Positions 23,440 to 33,770 of a DNA stretch of 51,174 nt are shown piece by piece; within the stretch, counting starts at the first letter, position 1; every line of letters begins with the position of its first letter. Under the pieces are notes generated by a model. It was not told the origin of the DNA. It saw nothing but the letters and a program-made list of their open reading frames with translations, and ran no database searches. The position numbers were made by a program, and so were the translations under genes. This stretch comes from Gnetum montanum (taxonomy: Eukaryota > Streptophyta > Gnetopsida > Gnetales > Gnetaceae), in the NCBI GenBank assembly GCA_015680685.1, contig MNCI01006123.1, positions 423,577 to 474,750 on the forward strand, in the 5' to 3' direction.

Positions 23440-24390
23440 TTGGAAATCCCTAGTAGTTTTAAATAGGCACCCTTAGAGTTAAAAACTCTACCTACTAGCA
23501 TGGAATATGCACTTCTAAAAAATGGCAAACCAGTGATAAGCAATGCCAACCTTGCTCTTAAGTACAAAAGGATGCTATTGAAGGTGGTCAAAAAATAGCT
23601 AATAGTCATTGCTTAGTCATATCCCAAACTCATAGGGATTGATCCAAGCATATTCTAGCATTGTATCTATATCGATCTAGCTATGAAGCCAAAGATGTAG
23701 CCACAGTAGTGGCTAAATCCCAAATTGAAGTAGATCATCAAAGAGGAAATTGAACAACTTCTCAATGTGAGATTCATCTATCCAATTGTGGATATTGAGT
23801 GGATTAGTCTACTTTTAATTGTGCCTAAAAAGGTGACAAATGGTGGGTTTGTATTAATTTCTAGCTATTGAATATGGAAACATTCAAAGATCATTTTCCA
23901 TTACCATTTGTGAACCAAGTGTTGAACACTATTTTTGGGCATTACTATTATAGCTTCCTAGATGGTTATAGTGGCTATAACCAAATTCAAATCATACCTA
24001 AGGATCAAGCCAAAACAACATTTACAAGTCCTTGGGAAACTTTTGCATATCATAAGATGCCCTTTGGTCTATGAAATGCCCCTGCAACTTTCCAACACCT
24101 TGTCCTGAGGATTTTTTTAGCAACAAATTGGTAGTGAAGTGGAAGACTTCATGGATGAATTCTCCACCTATGATGCTACATTTGAGTAAGCCCTAGACCA
24201 CCTTGAGCAAGTGCTTAAAAGGTGCATAAAGACTAATCTTCAGCCCAATTGGAAAAAGACCCATCTCATGGTCATGAAAAACATTATGTTAGGGCACAAA
24301 ATTTCTCAAGTAAGGATTGAGGTCAACCCTAGAAGGATTCGGATCATCCAAGGAATAACCTGTCAACATGAAACCATTAAAGATGTCTAG
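23440..24390 (+). pseudogene. Reverse transcriptase of element 3
   Basis: Blocks in order: a linker (23440-23800), the VPKK block (23821, followed by a one-base frameshift), an open stretch 23868-24074 with FLDGYSGYNQIQI (first catalytic Asp, about 23958-23996) and HKMPFGL, then the second catalytic block near 24146-24170. There the frame reads EDFMDEFSTY, so the usual Asp-Asp pair is Asp-Glu. The LDHLEQVLKRCIKTNL helix follows near 24195-24240, and the thumb starts at GHKISQ (about 24295). The changed metal-binding residue, a frameshift and stops mean it is inactive. Element 1 lacks the second half of this domain. Confidence 0.85.
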
Positions 24391-24960
24391 TCATTCCTTG
24401 GACATATTGGCTACTACCAATAATTCATAGAGAATTTCTCTAATATCACAAAACCATTGGTTGAGCTCACAAAAAAAGATTCTCCATTCATATGGACCAA
24501 AGAATGTGAAAATGCATTCCAACAATTTAAGGAGAATCTTGTAGAAACTCCAATTCTATGAGCACCTAATTGGTCCCATCCATTTCACATCATGATGGAT
24601 GCATCAAACTATGCCTTGAAACCTATGCTTACATAGATGGATGATCAGATATGTCCATGTAACATCCATTGTACAAGCCAAAGCATTGTGGGTGCACAAC
24701 TTAATTACACCATGATGGAGAAAGAGTTGGTGGTTATGGTGTACGCTTTGGAGAAGTTTAGGTACTATGTGCTTGGATATAAGAGGTTTGGGCACACTAA
24801 CCATAGTGCCATTCACTTACTAATGAATAAACCAATGGTGAGCCCCCATGTCATACAATGGTTGATGATCTTGTAGGAGTTTGATCCCATAATGATAGAT
24901 CAAAATAGAATTAAGAATGTTATTAATGATCACTTGTATTGATTATGATGGGATAACAAA
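24391..24960 (+). pseudogene. RNase H of element 3
   Basis: It begins after SFLGHIGYY (about 24393). MMDASNYAL (about 24594-24620) carries the first catalytic Asp, and TMMEKELVVMVYALEKFRYY (about 24712-24771) the second acidic block. HTNHSAIHLLMNK (about 24793-24831) corresponds to the end of the fold. An open stretch covers 24637-24876. It would degrade the RNA strand during cDNA synthesis. No second (archaeal-type) RNase H domain of the kind found in some Tat elements is visible before integrase. Confidence 0.82.
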
Positions 24961-26260
24961 GAGGGTGAGAGCTCATGCTCTAATCAATTTCTTGATATTT
25001 TCCTCTTTGCTAGTGTAATAAATGAATAAGTGCTGACTAAACCAAAATGATATGATGGCATCCTTACTTATCTTGTAAATCAAGAGATCCCACAAGAGTT
25101 AGATCACTAGAAGAAATAGTAGTTTCTCCATCAAGCCAAACACTTCACGGAGATTAATGAACACCTTTACAAGGTGTGTGCTAATGGCCTAGTTCGTTGG
25201 TGTGTTCCTGATGCTAACTAACTACATGTTCTCTAAGACACTCATGAAGGTCCTTGTGGGGCCACTATGTAGGGAGATGCACAGTCATTAAAATCATGAT
25301 GGCAAGATACTATTGGCCAATAATCTTTAGGGATGTCCACCAATTCATCTATTCTTGTGAATGGTGGAATGACTACTTGAATGGAGGGACCTCAGTAATG
25401 GATCCAACCACTAGAACCCTTTGACATCTAGATCATAGAATTTATGGATCCCATCACACCCATGTCAAATGAAAAGGCATACATAATAGTTGTTGTTTCC
25501 TATTGTCCAAAATGGGTAGAACCAGTAAGTGTCATTGATTATACATGATTCACTATTGCACAATTTGTACAACAAAATGTTGTAAATAGGTTTGAAGTAC
25601 CATGTGCACTAATTTTTGATAATAGTACTCATTTTATTGGTGCTACTTTTTGCAACCTCATGCAATTCTTAGGGGTTGAACAGAAATTAACAGCACACTA
25701 TGACCACCAAGCCAATGGTCAAATAGAGGTTACCAATAGGGAGATCATGAAAATCTTAACGAGAACAATTAGCAAATATAAGAGAGACTAGAGCACAAAA
25801 CTTAATGATGCCCTTTAGGCATATCACTCAACATGGAAACTCCCTAAAGGCTACTCTTCCTATGAGCTGGTGTATGGAAAATTACAAACACTACCAATTC
25901 AATTCAAGCTTCATACATTTTCAATAGCTTGTAACCTTAAACTTGACTTAAGCCTAGCACTAAAAGAGAGATTAATCAACCTAAACATGCTAGATGAGAA
26001 TCGATTGGTGGTCCTATCCTTGAATGAAGTACACAAAGCATTTAGTAGACAATGCCATCACCTTAGAATAAGAAAACTAAAATTTCAACCTGAGATAAGG
26101 TTCTCTACTAGAACCTCACACACATACCTCAACGAACTAAGCTCCATATGTTGTGGGAAGGGCCTTACATCATTTATGAAAGTTTTCCTTCTAGGGCCAC
26201 GTTAATCTACAAACCTAACAGCTCAAACAAGAAACAATAAGAAATAGCTGGTCAACATCC
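24961..26260 (+). pseudogene. Integrase of element 3
   Basis: The zinc-binding N-terminus lies around 25240-25375. The catalytic core starts near 25434, where the frame reads IEFMDPITPMSNEKAYI; the first catalytic Asp appears to be Glu. LIFDNSTHF (about 25611-25637) has the second Asp and ANGQIEVTNRE (about 25711-25743) the catalytic Glu. The C-terminal region is open from 25870 to 26205 with KLQTLPIQFKLHTFS. No chromodomain is seen. The spacing matches the element 2 copy, where D,D(35)E is fully retained. Several stops confirm it is a relic. Confidence 0.83.
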
Positions 26261-28405
26261 AACAAGTCAAACCTTTCCATGAGCCCATGCAAGCCAGTGC
26301 AATTAATGCCTCATCAAATGAACAACCACATTCAATCTTTCAGATCTCCTTCTTTCAACTTAGTCATGGGAGAGATGGTCATCCACACTAACTATATAAA
26401 TGGTTCCTCACTTTTTCCACCTTTTTGTTTTACACTTTGTTTGTTTTTATACCATTTTTTTTTACACTTTGTTATTTTTCTAAATTTTTTTTAAAACATC
26501 ATTAGTATGTTCTATTTTTCATGAATATTTTTACAATTTCTTATATACTTTACTTTATTTTTGTGTAAATTTTTCTTATTTTTCTAATAAAAATACTTTA
26601 TTACCAATAGGACTGAGTGATAATGTAGCTAGTTACTAATGGTGGTTTGTACTTAATGTTTTTTATTGCTAATGACTGGTTTCTATTTTTGAATTTTAAT
26701 GATCAATTTTAAGACAAGTTTCTTTTTCATGAAATAGGCAATGAGTTCACATCATCCACCCATCCACCTACTCTATGGTTTTCCTTATTTTGAAAATATG
26801 AGGTTCCTTTTTCATTCATAAAGCTTTAACAAACTTGTGACCTTAGTAGTTTCCAAGCTTGTGAAAGATTCAAAGGCTTGAAAAGGATGTGACTTCAATG
26901 GGATTCAATACTATTTGTGCCTCTCTACTTTCTTGAGTGCATAAGAGTTTTCATGGATTTCTTACCATTCTATGTTGACCAATAATAAGAAGTTGAATAA
27001 GTCTTTGCATGGTATGGTTTCCATCCAAAAATTCATGAAAAACATAAAATGTTTAACAAAACCAATATGATAAGAATTCAAAGCACACCCCTTAGATAAA
27101 ATATATAAGCTACAAAAATTGGTTATGGGACTAGAAAGACATGTTACCTATGCCTCTAACTAAGGCTCTTTCTCACTTATTGCTTCTCTTTTCTTCTCAA
27201 ATAAGGAATGATGGTTGTCTGTAGGAGTGTTCTTGTGTCTTGAGGGGGTGGACCAGTCCTAAAGTGGTAATGCGAATTCACTGAAAGTGGTTGGTTTTGA
27301 TCTAGACTAAGGTTCGACTTTATCGAGTCATTTAACCATGAAACTCATAAGGGACTTCATGTGACCATGATTGGGACATCCATTCCATTCTCTATCTCAT
27401 CCATCAATGCTCTCCATAACTCACCTCACTACTCATTTTCATGTTTTTGTTTAATGTCTTAGTTTGACATGTTGAAATTTTTAGGTAGATTCTTCAAGTT
27501 TTGATCCTAAGCTTTTCATAACCATTAATCAACTATCAAACCCACAAACTCCTTAGTTGAGGATATGTAAAGGAAAAAATGGCATAAGCCTACTATGGGA
27601 AGGACCCACTTGCATAGCTCTTGGTTGCACTAGTTAAGTCCCTTATCTTTAGACATTTTTCTAATCAAATATTTTGCATTCCCCATTGGTTACATTCACA
27701 AGTGTGCTCCTTCAAGTATTTCTCCAGTTATTCTCCATCTTTTGTGAACTTTGAAATCCTCTTCCTATATTTCATTATGTTCTTGGATTTTTTGGCTTCC
27801 ATTTGACTCCAATTTCATTCAAAAAATTCTTATATCTTTCAAATTTTGACTTGGTCAATGGTGATCACTAGCTGCATTGACTAAACCCAATTGACGTAGT
27901 TGACCATGTTGACTAGGCCCCATTAATGAGGCCTAGCTGATGCAAGGGAAAAATTATATAAATAGTGCTCATAACTTAGGAATTTTTTGTCATTTTCTTC
28001 AAACATAAGAGGAACTTTTGCAATTTTTTAGAGCCCAAAACCTTCTAGAACTCATAACTTTCAAATCGTTTGTCCAATTCACTCTATTCTTCAACTTTTA
28101 GAGGTATGCTCTACATCATGGATGCCAAAAACCTTAGGTTTTTCATAGAAAATTTTTTAGAATTTTTCTAACTCCCCCATGGGTTTAATAAATAAAATAA
28201 TATTAAATCACCAACCTATAAGAGTTAAACCCTTCTGACACACTCCAATAACCTATCTAATCAAATAATAACAAAATAGTATTAAAATAATCAAATAGGT
28301 CATGATGACAACTTATTCAAGTATAACTACCCCAAGAGATAAGGTATTCCAAATGTTTAAAAGTTACACATTAAGTGCTAATCCTTGGTCATGTTGTGAT
28401 TACAG
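26261..28405 (+). other. Noncoding spacer between integrase and post-integrase ORF (element 3)
   Basis: No coding frame longer than about 70 codons with recognisable content. Patches align with 4961-6986 (element 1) and with the two spacer halves of element 2, so the spacer is an inherited part of the family. Its last 30 bases hold the branch-point-like and acceptor-like signals described separately. Confidence 0.65.
28378..28405 (+). promoter_or_regulatory. Putative branch point and 3' splice site before the post-integrase ORF
   Basis: CTAAT at 28378-28382 is followed, 24 bases after its branch A (28381), by TGATTACAG ending at 28405, and the ATG starts at 28406. Element 2 has CTAAC at 42193-42197 and TGATTATAG ending at 42220. 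Element 1 has CTAAT at 6958-6962 and a decayed AA at 6985-6986. Equal spacing in three diverged copies suggests a functional acceptor. Athila-like elements with spliced env-like transcripts are known (Bagy-2 of barley). Confidence 0.55.
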
Positions 28406-31260
28406 ATGGCATCTAGACCGAAATTCCTACAAGAAGGAGGATAATATGAACCAAGGGACAAACAACCAAGAGCTGGAAGGGAGCAGCAAGAACAAGCCCA
28501 AGAGCAAGTAGCAGAAACTCATGCAATGGGACCTCTTTGGGAGGAGCCCAAAGAGGAATCTATTTGATAGATTCCTAAGGAAGTGATCATAACAAAATAA
28601 TCCCATCAAGATGAGGCACCAAGACCGATGCCAAGACTTGAGGTCACATTAACTCAAGCCTACCTTGATCAAATCAAACCTCATGACATCCAACATTCAA
28701 TTCTTCAAGAATTAAACTTTGAATCATTCTTGGAGTATGCTCAACCACAAGTCAAGATGTAGTTGTAGAACTCTCCCATGTATCCAATCATTACTTCTAA
28801 TGGAAAATGGTACATGGGAGAGACATATCTCTTCTACAATGATAGGTAGATAGGTGCCATTGTGAAGATCAAGGACATTCAAGTGTCCTACTTGGTGGAA
28901 GCTATTACATAGGCCCTGGGGTTTCTTGATAGTGGAACAAGCTTGGTAGAGATCTTTACACAAGCAAACCTAGAGGTAAAGAAGCAATGGGTCCAACGAT
29001 ACTATGAAGTAAACCGTAAGGAGTATGGTGCACTCACCTTAGTGGAGCATGTATATTTCAAGATAGCATACTATTACCTCAATTCGATGATGAGGCCTAG
29101 TAAGGTGACTACATTCTCCACCTATGCATGTGCTACTTTGAGTGAAAATTTCCATGTGAACCTTTCACAGCTAATCTATCTAGAGATAGAGAAGCAATTT
29201 AAGGAAAATGAACGTGGAAGAAAGTTCCTTTCCTTTTCCTGCCTCATTAGAAAATTATGCAAAAGGGTAAGAATGGTTCACTATGGTAACGATACAGTCC
29301 AGCATACTACTTCTACCACTTGGGTAGAAATAATGAAGGACAAGACCCTTGTCACAACCAAGGAATAGGAGTAGTAACCACCACCTCCACCACCCACTCA
29401 CGAAATAATGCCAAAGTTCCATGCTACCCTTGAACGAATGCATGAGATCTGAGAGCAGCTTTTGTGTAAGTAGGAATGGGTAGTGGTGATCCATCTATGT
29501 ATCACTTAGTAATAAGTCACCTCAAAAAAGTGGCTCAAAACATTAGCCAGATGCAGTAAGGTGGACCAATCTTTTCAGCCCAAAGAACATAGCTACCTAC
29601 AAGATCAAATCCTAGCACCCAAGAGGTAATGGTCTCTCTTTCATAACAACAGCAATTCCCAGACATCTCTGGGAATGTTGCTACTTTCTCTATGCATTTA
29701 GATAAGGGTTAGGGGGCAACTGTGTTGATGATGTAGCACCATGAGCAGGAAAAAATAGAAAAGGTGGTTACTGATAAAATTGATGAGGCATTAAATGCAC
29801 CTGTGGTATCTATACTAGGTGTTTCTGCAATTTGAGATGTTTAGATGTCCATAGGATTAGTTTGCAAAAAATTAAGTACCACCTAGCATGAAGAGTTGTT
29901 GAACTGACTAGTAGGAAGTAGGCAATCAATTCTAGATGTCTTTGACCTTCCAAATACAATCACTATAATCTAGTCAGAGCTACTAGAAGTAACAGGGAAA
30001 TGCATTATCATGGAGGGGCATCTTGAAACAACCTAGGCTCAAAACCAACATCTACCTATAGAGGTTGCTAAATTAAGATCCCACCTTGCTAATCCTATGC
30101 TTCTTAGCCCTATGCCAACTTGTGATGAATCTTTTCAACAACTTCACAAAAAGCTCAAGAAGGTCGAGGATGCAAAAGATACGGTGATTTTTATCAATCC
30201 TTGGCTGATGCCATTATGCACAATATCCAAAAGGCCTTGAATCAAACTCATCAGGAGAATGTCTCATTGACTATAAAGAATCACTGCTTGTAGAATGTTG
30301 ATGTGCCAAAATAACAAATGCAAGATTTCATCCATCAACAATAGAAATAGCTAGCCAAAGTAAACATGGAACTAAGGAGATTGATAGTCAAAAATAGAAA
30401 TCTCTCCATAGAGGAAGTATAAGACCTTCATCAAAAATCTACAATAGAAATAGCTGCCTAAAAAATGAGGCTCTCGAATTTGAAAGAGTCAAAAATCACT
30501 ATAAAAATAAAGTTGGTCTATAGAAGAAATTAATCAAAAACATATTTAGATGGTAAAGGAAAAAGCTAATGAGGTCCTTTAGCCACTTAAGGAAGGAAGA
30601 GATGTCTGGCAGCCTATCTTTGATGGGTTCAATGACTACAACAAGGTGGAGATTTGCATGAAGGTGCTATAGATCGAGGAGGGCTTGCCAATCTCCATTA
30701 TGCAAATCTAATGATGCTAACTACTAGATGGCCACAATCCAAATTAGAGAAATAGGTGGCTAGTTCATACTTCTTGTATGAAGCCAAGTTTAAGCATCAC
30801 AAACCCACCAAACAAAAGCTTGAGGTGGCAAATGTAGAACTTGATGTTCTCAAGAAGCACTTCAGTAATCAACGGTCTACAGATGAGAACCTAGCCAAGA
30901 GACTAAATGACTACAAGGAGTTGCAAAATGTAATAAAGGTGTTTGATGTTCAATGCAAACTTTTCGTTGCCTAGTTCATCAACATGAAGGAGTTCTTCCC
31001 AACAATACCCTATCCTTGGGATGCTTCCACACTGGCCCACATTCATGATGCAGTGTGGACTATGAACAATCCTTGAAGTAAGGAGGAGAAGATGAAGGCA
31101 CTATTGGATGCCTTCTATCTTCCACTAGAGGTTGCATCTATTGCAAGAGAACTATAACTTCCATAACCACTATGTGCACTTGAAGTAGGACAAGATCCTT
31201 GAGAACCTCAAGAGCCTTGACCACCTAGGACCATTTGAACTTCTTCCCTATCTTCATGTC
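28406..31260 (+). pseudogene. Post-integrase ORF of element 3, function unknown
   Basis: It starts MASRPKFLQEGG at 28406. The best preserved part is open from 28943 to 29368, with KKQWVQRYYEVNRKEYGAL, a NSMMRPSKVTTFSTYACATL stretch, INLSQLI-type hydrophobic helix positions and a basic LIRKLCKR end. The middle is poorly conserved. A coiled coil at about 30756-30930 (KHHKPTKQKLEVANVELDVL) precedes a conserved C-terminal block (about 30975-31140) with MKEFFPTIPYPWDAS. No signal peptide or clear transmembrane helix is visible, so a classic envelope role is not supported. The same plan in element 1 (6987-9850) and part of it in element 2 (42224-43150) show it was under selection. What it does is unknown. 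Confidence 0.7.
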
Positions 31261-31477
31261 ATCAAAGGAGTTGTGCTTGTCATTTTTTTCTTGGTGTTTA
31301 ATTTTGTTGCCTTGAACAACAAATTTTTGTAATTATTGTAGTTACATACACTTGAGCACTTAGTATTTGTGTATGTGAGTAGTTAATCAATAATCCCATA
31401 CCTTCTTAAAATTTGATAAGAAACTTGTTTCTCCTTTTTTTCACTCAAGGATGAGTTTTCATTTAGTCACTAGCATA
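31261..31477 (+). other. 3' UTR and decayed polypurine region of element 3
   Basis: CACTCAAGGATGAGTTTTCA at 31442-31461 is the block conserved upstream of the 3' LTR in this family. The adjacent purine tract has decayed (CACTAGCATA before the LTR). Its equivalents are 10028-10061 in element 1 and, on the other strand, 50760-50796 in element 4. Confidence 0.6.
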
Positions 31478-32322
31478 TGATGAATCATATTTTCTTGAGT
31501 CTCATCGACATGGGATTTGATGCATTGATGTGGCCTTGTCAATGCAGTGTCCATTTTTTCCTATAAATACATGCTCACCTACCATGTGTATGGCATATTT
31601 GATCATAATTGTAGCAAAGCTCTTGTAGTTTTGTCATTTGGAAGTTGGAATATTTTTCTAAGTGCCTACAGTAGGAGTCAAAGAGTGTATGGATCTTTAT
31701 TTGAGCACTGTTGTACCTAAGCACATCAATGTGTGTGGCAATAAAGATGAGCTTTCTGATAAACCTTAGAACACTTGGCAATAGATTAATTGTTTACTTA
31801 TGCATTTAATGTTTTATGTCATTTTCTTTAATGCTTTAAGTAATTAAGATAAATTAAGCTAGATTAAATAGTAATTAATTAAGCACATAAGTACAACCAA
31901 TTTAAACATACTCTTGGCACTTGGTAATCAGAGTAACACTTAATGTTTGGTAACCTAGTAGTGTTAAACATGTTCAGGATGTGTACGGCAAGTGGGAACG
32001 AATGCTTATGTTACAATTAGTTAGGTCTAGTTGATTAGATTAAAGTAGCAATTTAATTATTTTATTTTATTCATTATTCTTTATCCTCAAGTAACTTAAA
32101 ACATAAAAGATAAAATTCATAAAAAGCATATGCCTCAGTTACACTTAACCATACCTTTGCATTTCACAACTGTAATTGGGAAGACAATGATTGCAATGGT
32201 TAGTTTCACTTCCTAGACACCAATGTGCTTAGAAGGCTATGAGTCCATGGAATTCAACCAGATCATGTGTGAATGCTTAGTGATTCGTATGGTTGGGTTT
32301 AGGGTCTACTCACTGCTCATCA
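31478..32322 (+). repeat. 3' LTR of element 3 (845 bp)
   Basis: It starts TGATGAATCAT and ends CACTGCTCATCA. TATAAATA is at 31562-31569 and CAATAAAGATGAGC near 31740. The paired motifs ACTTGGTAATCAGAGTAA (31919-31936) and TTTGGTAACCTAGTAG (31946-31961) and the donor-like TACGGCAAGTGGG (31983-31995) are better preserved than in the 5' LTR. CTACT follows. Confidence 0.9.
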
Positions 32323-32327
32323 CTACT
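32323..32327 (+). repeat. Target-site duplication, right copy (CTACT)
   Basis: Identical to 19212-19216; element 2 sequence continues from here. Confidence 0.9.
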
Positions 32328-33770
32328 AAAGAGCCTTTATTTGATTAGTTCCTAAATAAGCCTTTATTTGCAAAGGTAACTACAATTTTCTTATTAGTAA
32401 TCAATCCTTAGTTGTCTAATCACCATACTAATTTGAAGAAAAAAAAGTTCCTCTTGAATGGGATAAACACAAGACCTAGAAATTTCTTCATTAGGTTAAG
32501 TGATTCACGAAGATAGAAAGAAACCTCTATAAGTGTTGTGCATAAGACCTTATTTACTAGTATGTTCTAGAAATGAATTAACTTAGAGTTTTCTAAGATA
32601 GACATGAAGGATCATGTAATGATCATAATGATGGGAGTAGAATGATCATAAAGATTCTCATGGTTGGATACTTTTAACTAATGCTTATTAAGAACATGTA
32701 CTATTTTATAACATTTTATAAGCATTGTTAAAGAGACAATGGGATTATACCTTATTTTGAAACTACAATAATGGATTCAACCACTAGATTCTTTAAATAT
32801 ACAAGAAATTAACCTTATGGATTCCATCACTCCTTCATCAAATGAAAAATTATACATAACTATTGTTGTAGATTATTACACAAAATGTATTGAGGCAGCT
32901 ATAGTTCCTAATTACATTGTAATAATTATAGCTAAATTCTTCAAGAAAAAAGTGATAAACAAGTTTGGTTTGTCATACATGGTTATTTTAGATAATGGCA
33001 TACACTTCACCAAGATAAAATTTAAGAAATTGATGCAATGCTTAAGGGTAGATCATAAATTAACCACATCCTACCATCCTCAAACCAATAGAAAATTTGA
33101 GATTGCATATAGGAAAGTAACCCTAATTCTTACATGAACTATTAATAGACATAGGAAGGATTAGAGCATAAAACTTAATGATTCTTGATGGGCATATAGG
33201 TACACTTGGAAACTTCCTATTGGGTACTCTCTCTATGAATTAGTGTATGAAAAATTACCCAAACTATCTCTTCAAACTAAGCTTTGTACACTAATCACTA
33301 TTTATTGGACAGGGGGTGGGAATGTTGAAACTAAAAATAAGTGAAAAATAGGTACACCCCAAGATACATAGTCTATTTATAATCTTATATAACTACACAT
33401 TATCCTCCAAAATTGAACTCATGACCTAGAGCTTCCAAATTTGTCTTACCACTAGGCTAACCAATACTTATGACTTAGACTTGGACCTAAACTTAGTATA
33501 ATAAGAATGTTTGATGAATTTAAATGTGCTAGATAAAAATAAAATGATTTTCTTAATGCATAATGAAGTGCACAAAGTCTACAATAAGCAAAGACATGAC
33601 TTCAAAATTAGACAATTAGAACTCTAAAAGAGTGATAAATTTCTCTATTATAATCCAAGCTATATACATCAATGTATAAAAGTCCAAATGCTTTGGAAAC
33701 AACCTTACATTGTTCATGTAATTTATAGGTTAGGTTCTTTACAAATTTTCTACCTATTGAACCCATAAAA
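32328..33770 (+). pseudogene. Integrase of element 2 (continues after element 3)
   Basis: The zinc-binding region and the linker are recognisable from about 32450 to 32760. The catalytic core is open from 32817 to 33137: MDSITPSSNEKLYITI has the first Asp (residue 2 of this stretch), VILDNGIHF the second (residue 59) and TNRKFE the Glu (residue 95). That leaves 35 residues between the second Asp and the Glu, the D,D(35)E signature. The C-terminal part (33150-33770) is split at about 33300-33470 by a SINE-like insertion. Although element 2 is the oldest copy, its integrase core is the best kept of the three; stops outside the core still make it a relic. Confidence 0.82.
33300..33470 (-). mobile_element. 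tRNA-derived SINE-like insertion, copy 1
   Basis: It interrupts the integrase C-terminus of element 2. On the minus strand, GGTTAGCCTAGTGGTAAG (33445-33462) resembles a tRNA-type box A, and GGTCATGAGTTCAATT (33411-33426) resembles box B, about 20-25 bases apart. A tail follows that is shared with 41615-41765 (TATATAAG, ATGTATCTTGGGGTGTACC). No clear terminal duplication or poly(A) could be fixed. A fragment of an unrelated repeat that happens to resemble a tRNA promoter is the alternative. Confidence 0.45.

Larger units (their letters stand above)
19217..32322 (+). mobile_element. Element 3: complete 13.1-kb Athila-like retrotransposon
   Basis: Two LTRs (858 and 845 bp), PBS, gag, protease, RT, RNase H, integrase, spacer, post-integrase ORF and polypurine region occur in order, flanked by a perfect CTACT duplication. 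It lies inside element 2 at the RNase H/integrase boundary. By eye the LTRs are roughly 80-85% identical, so the insertion is old. Stops, frameshifts and altered catalytic residues show that it is inactive. Confidence 0.92.
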
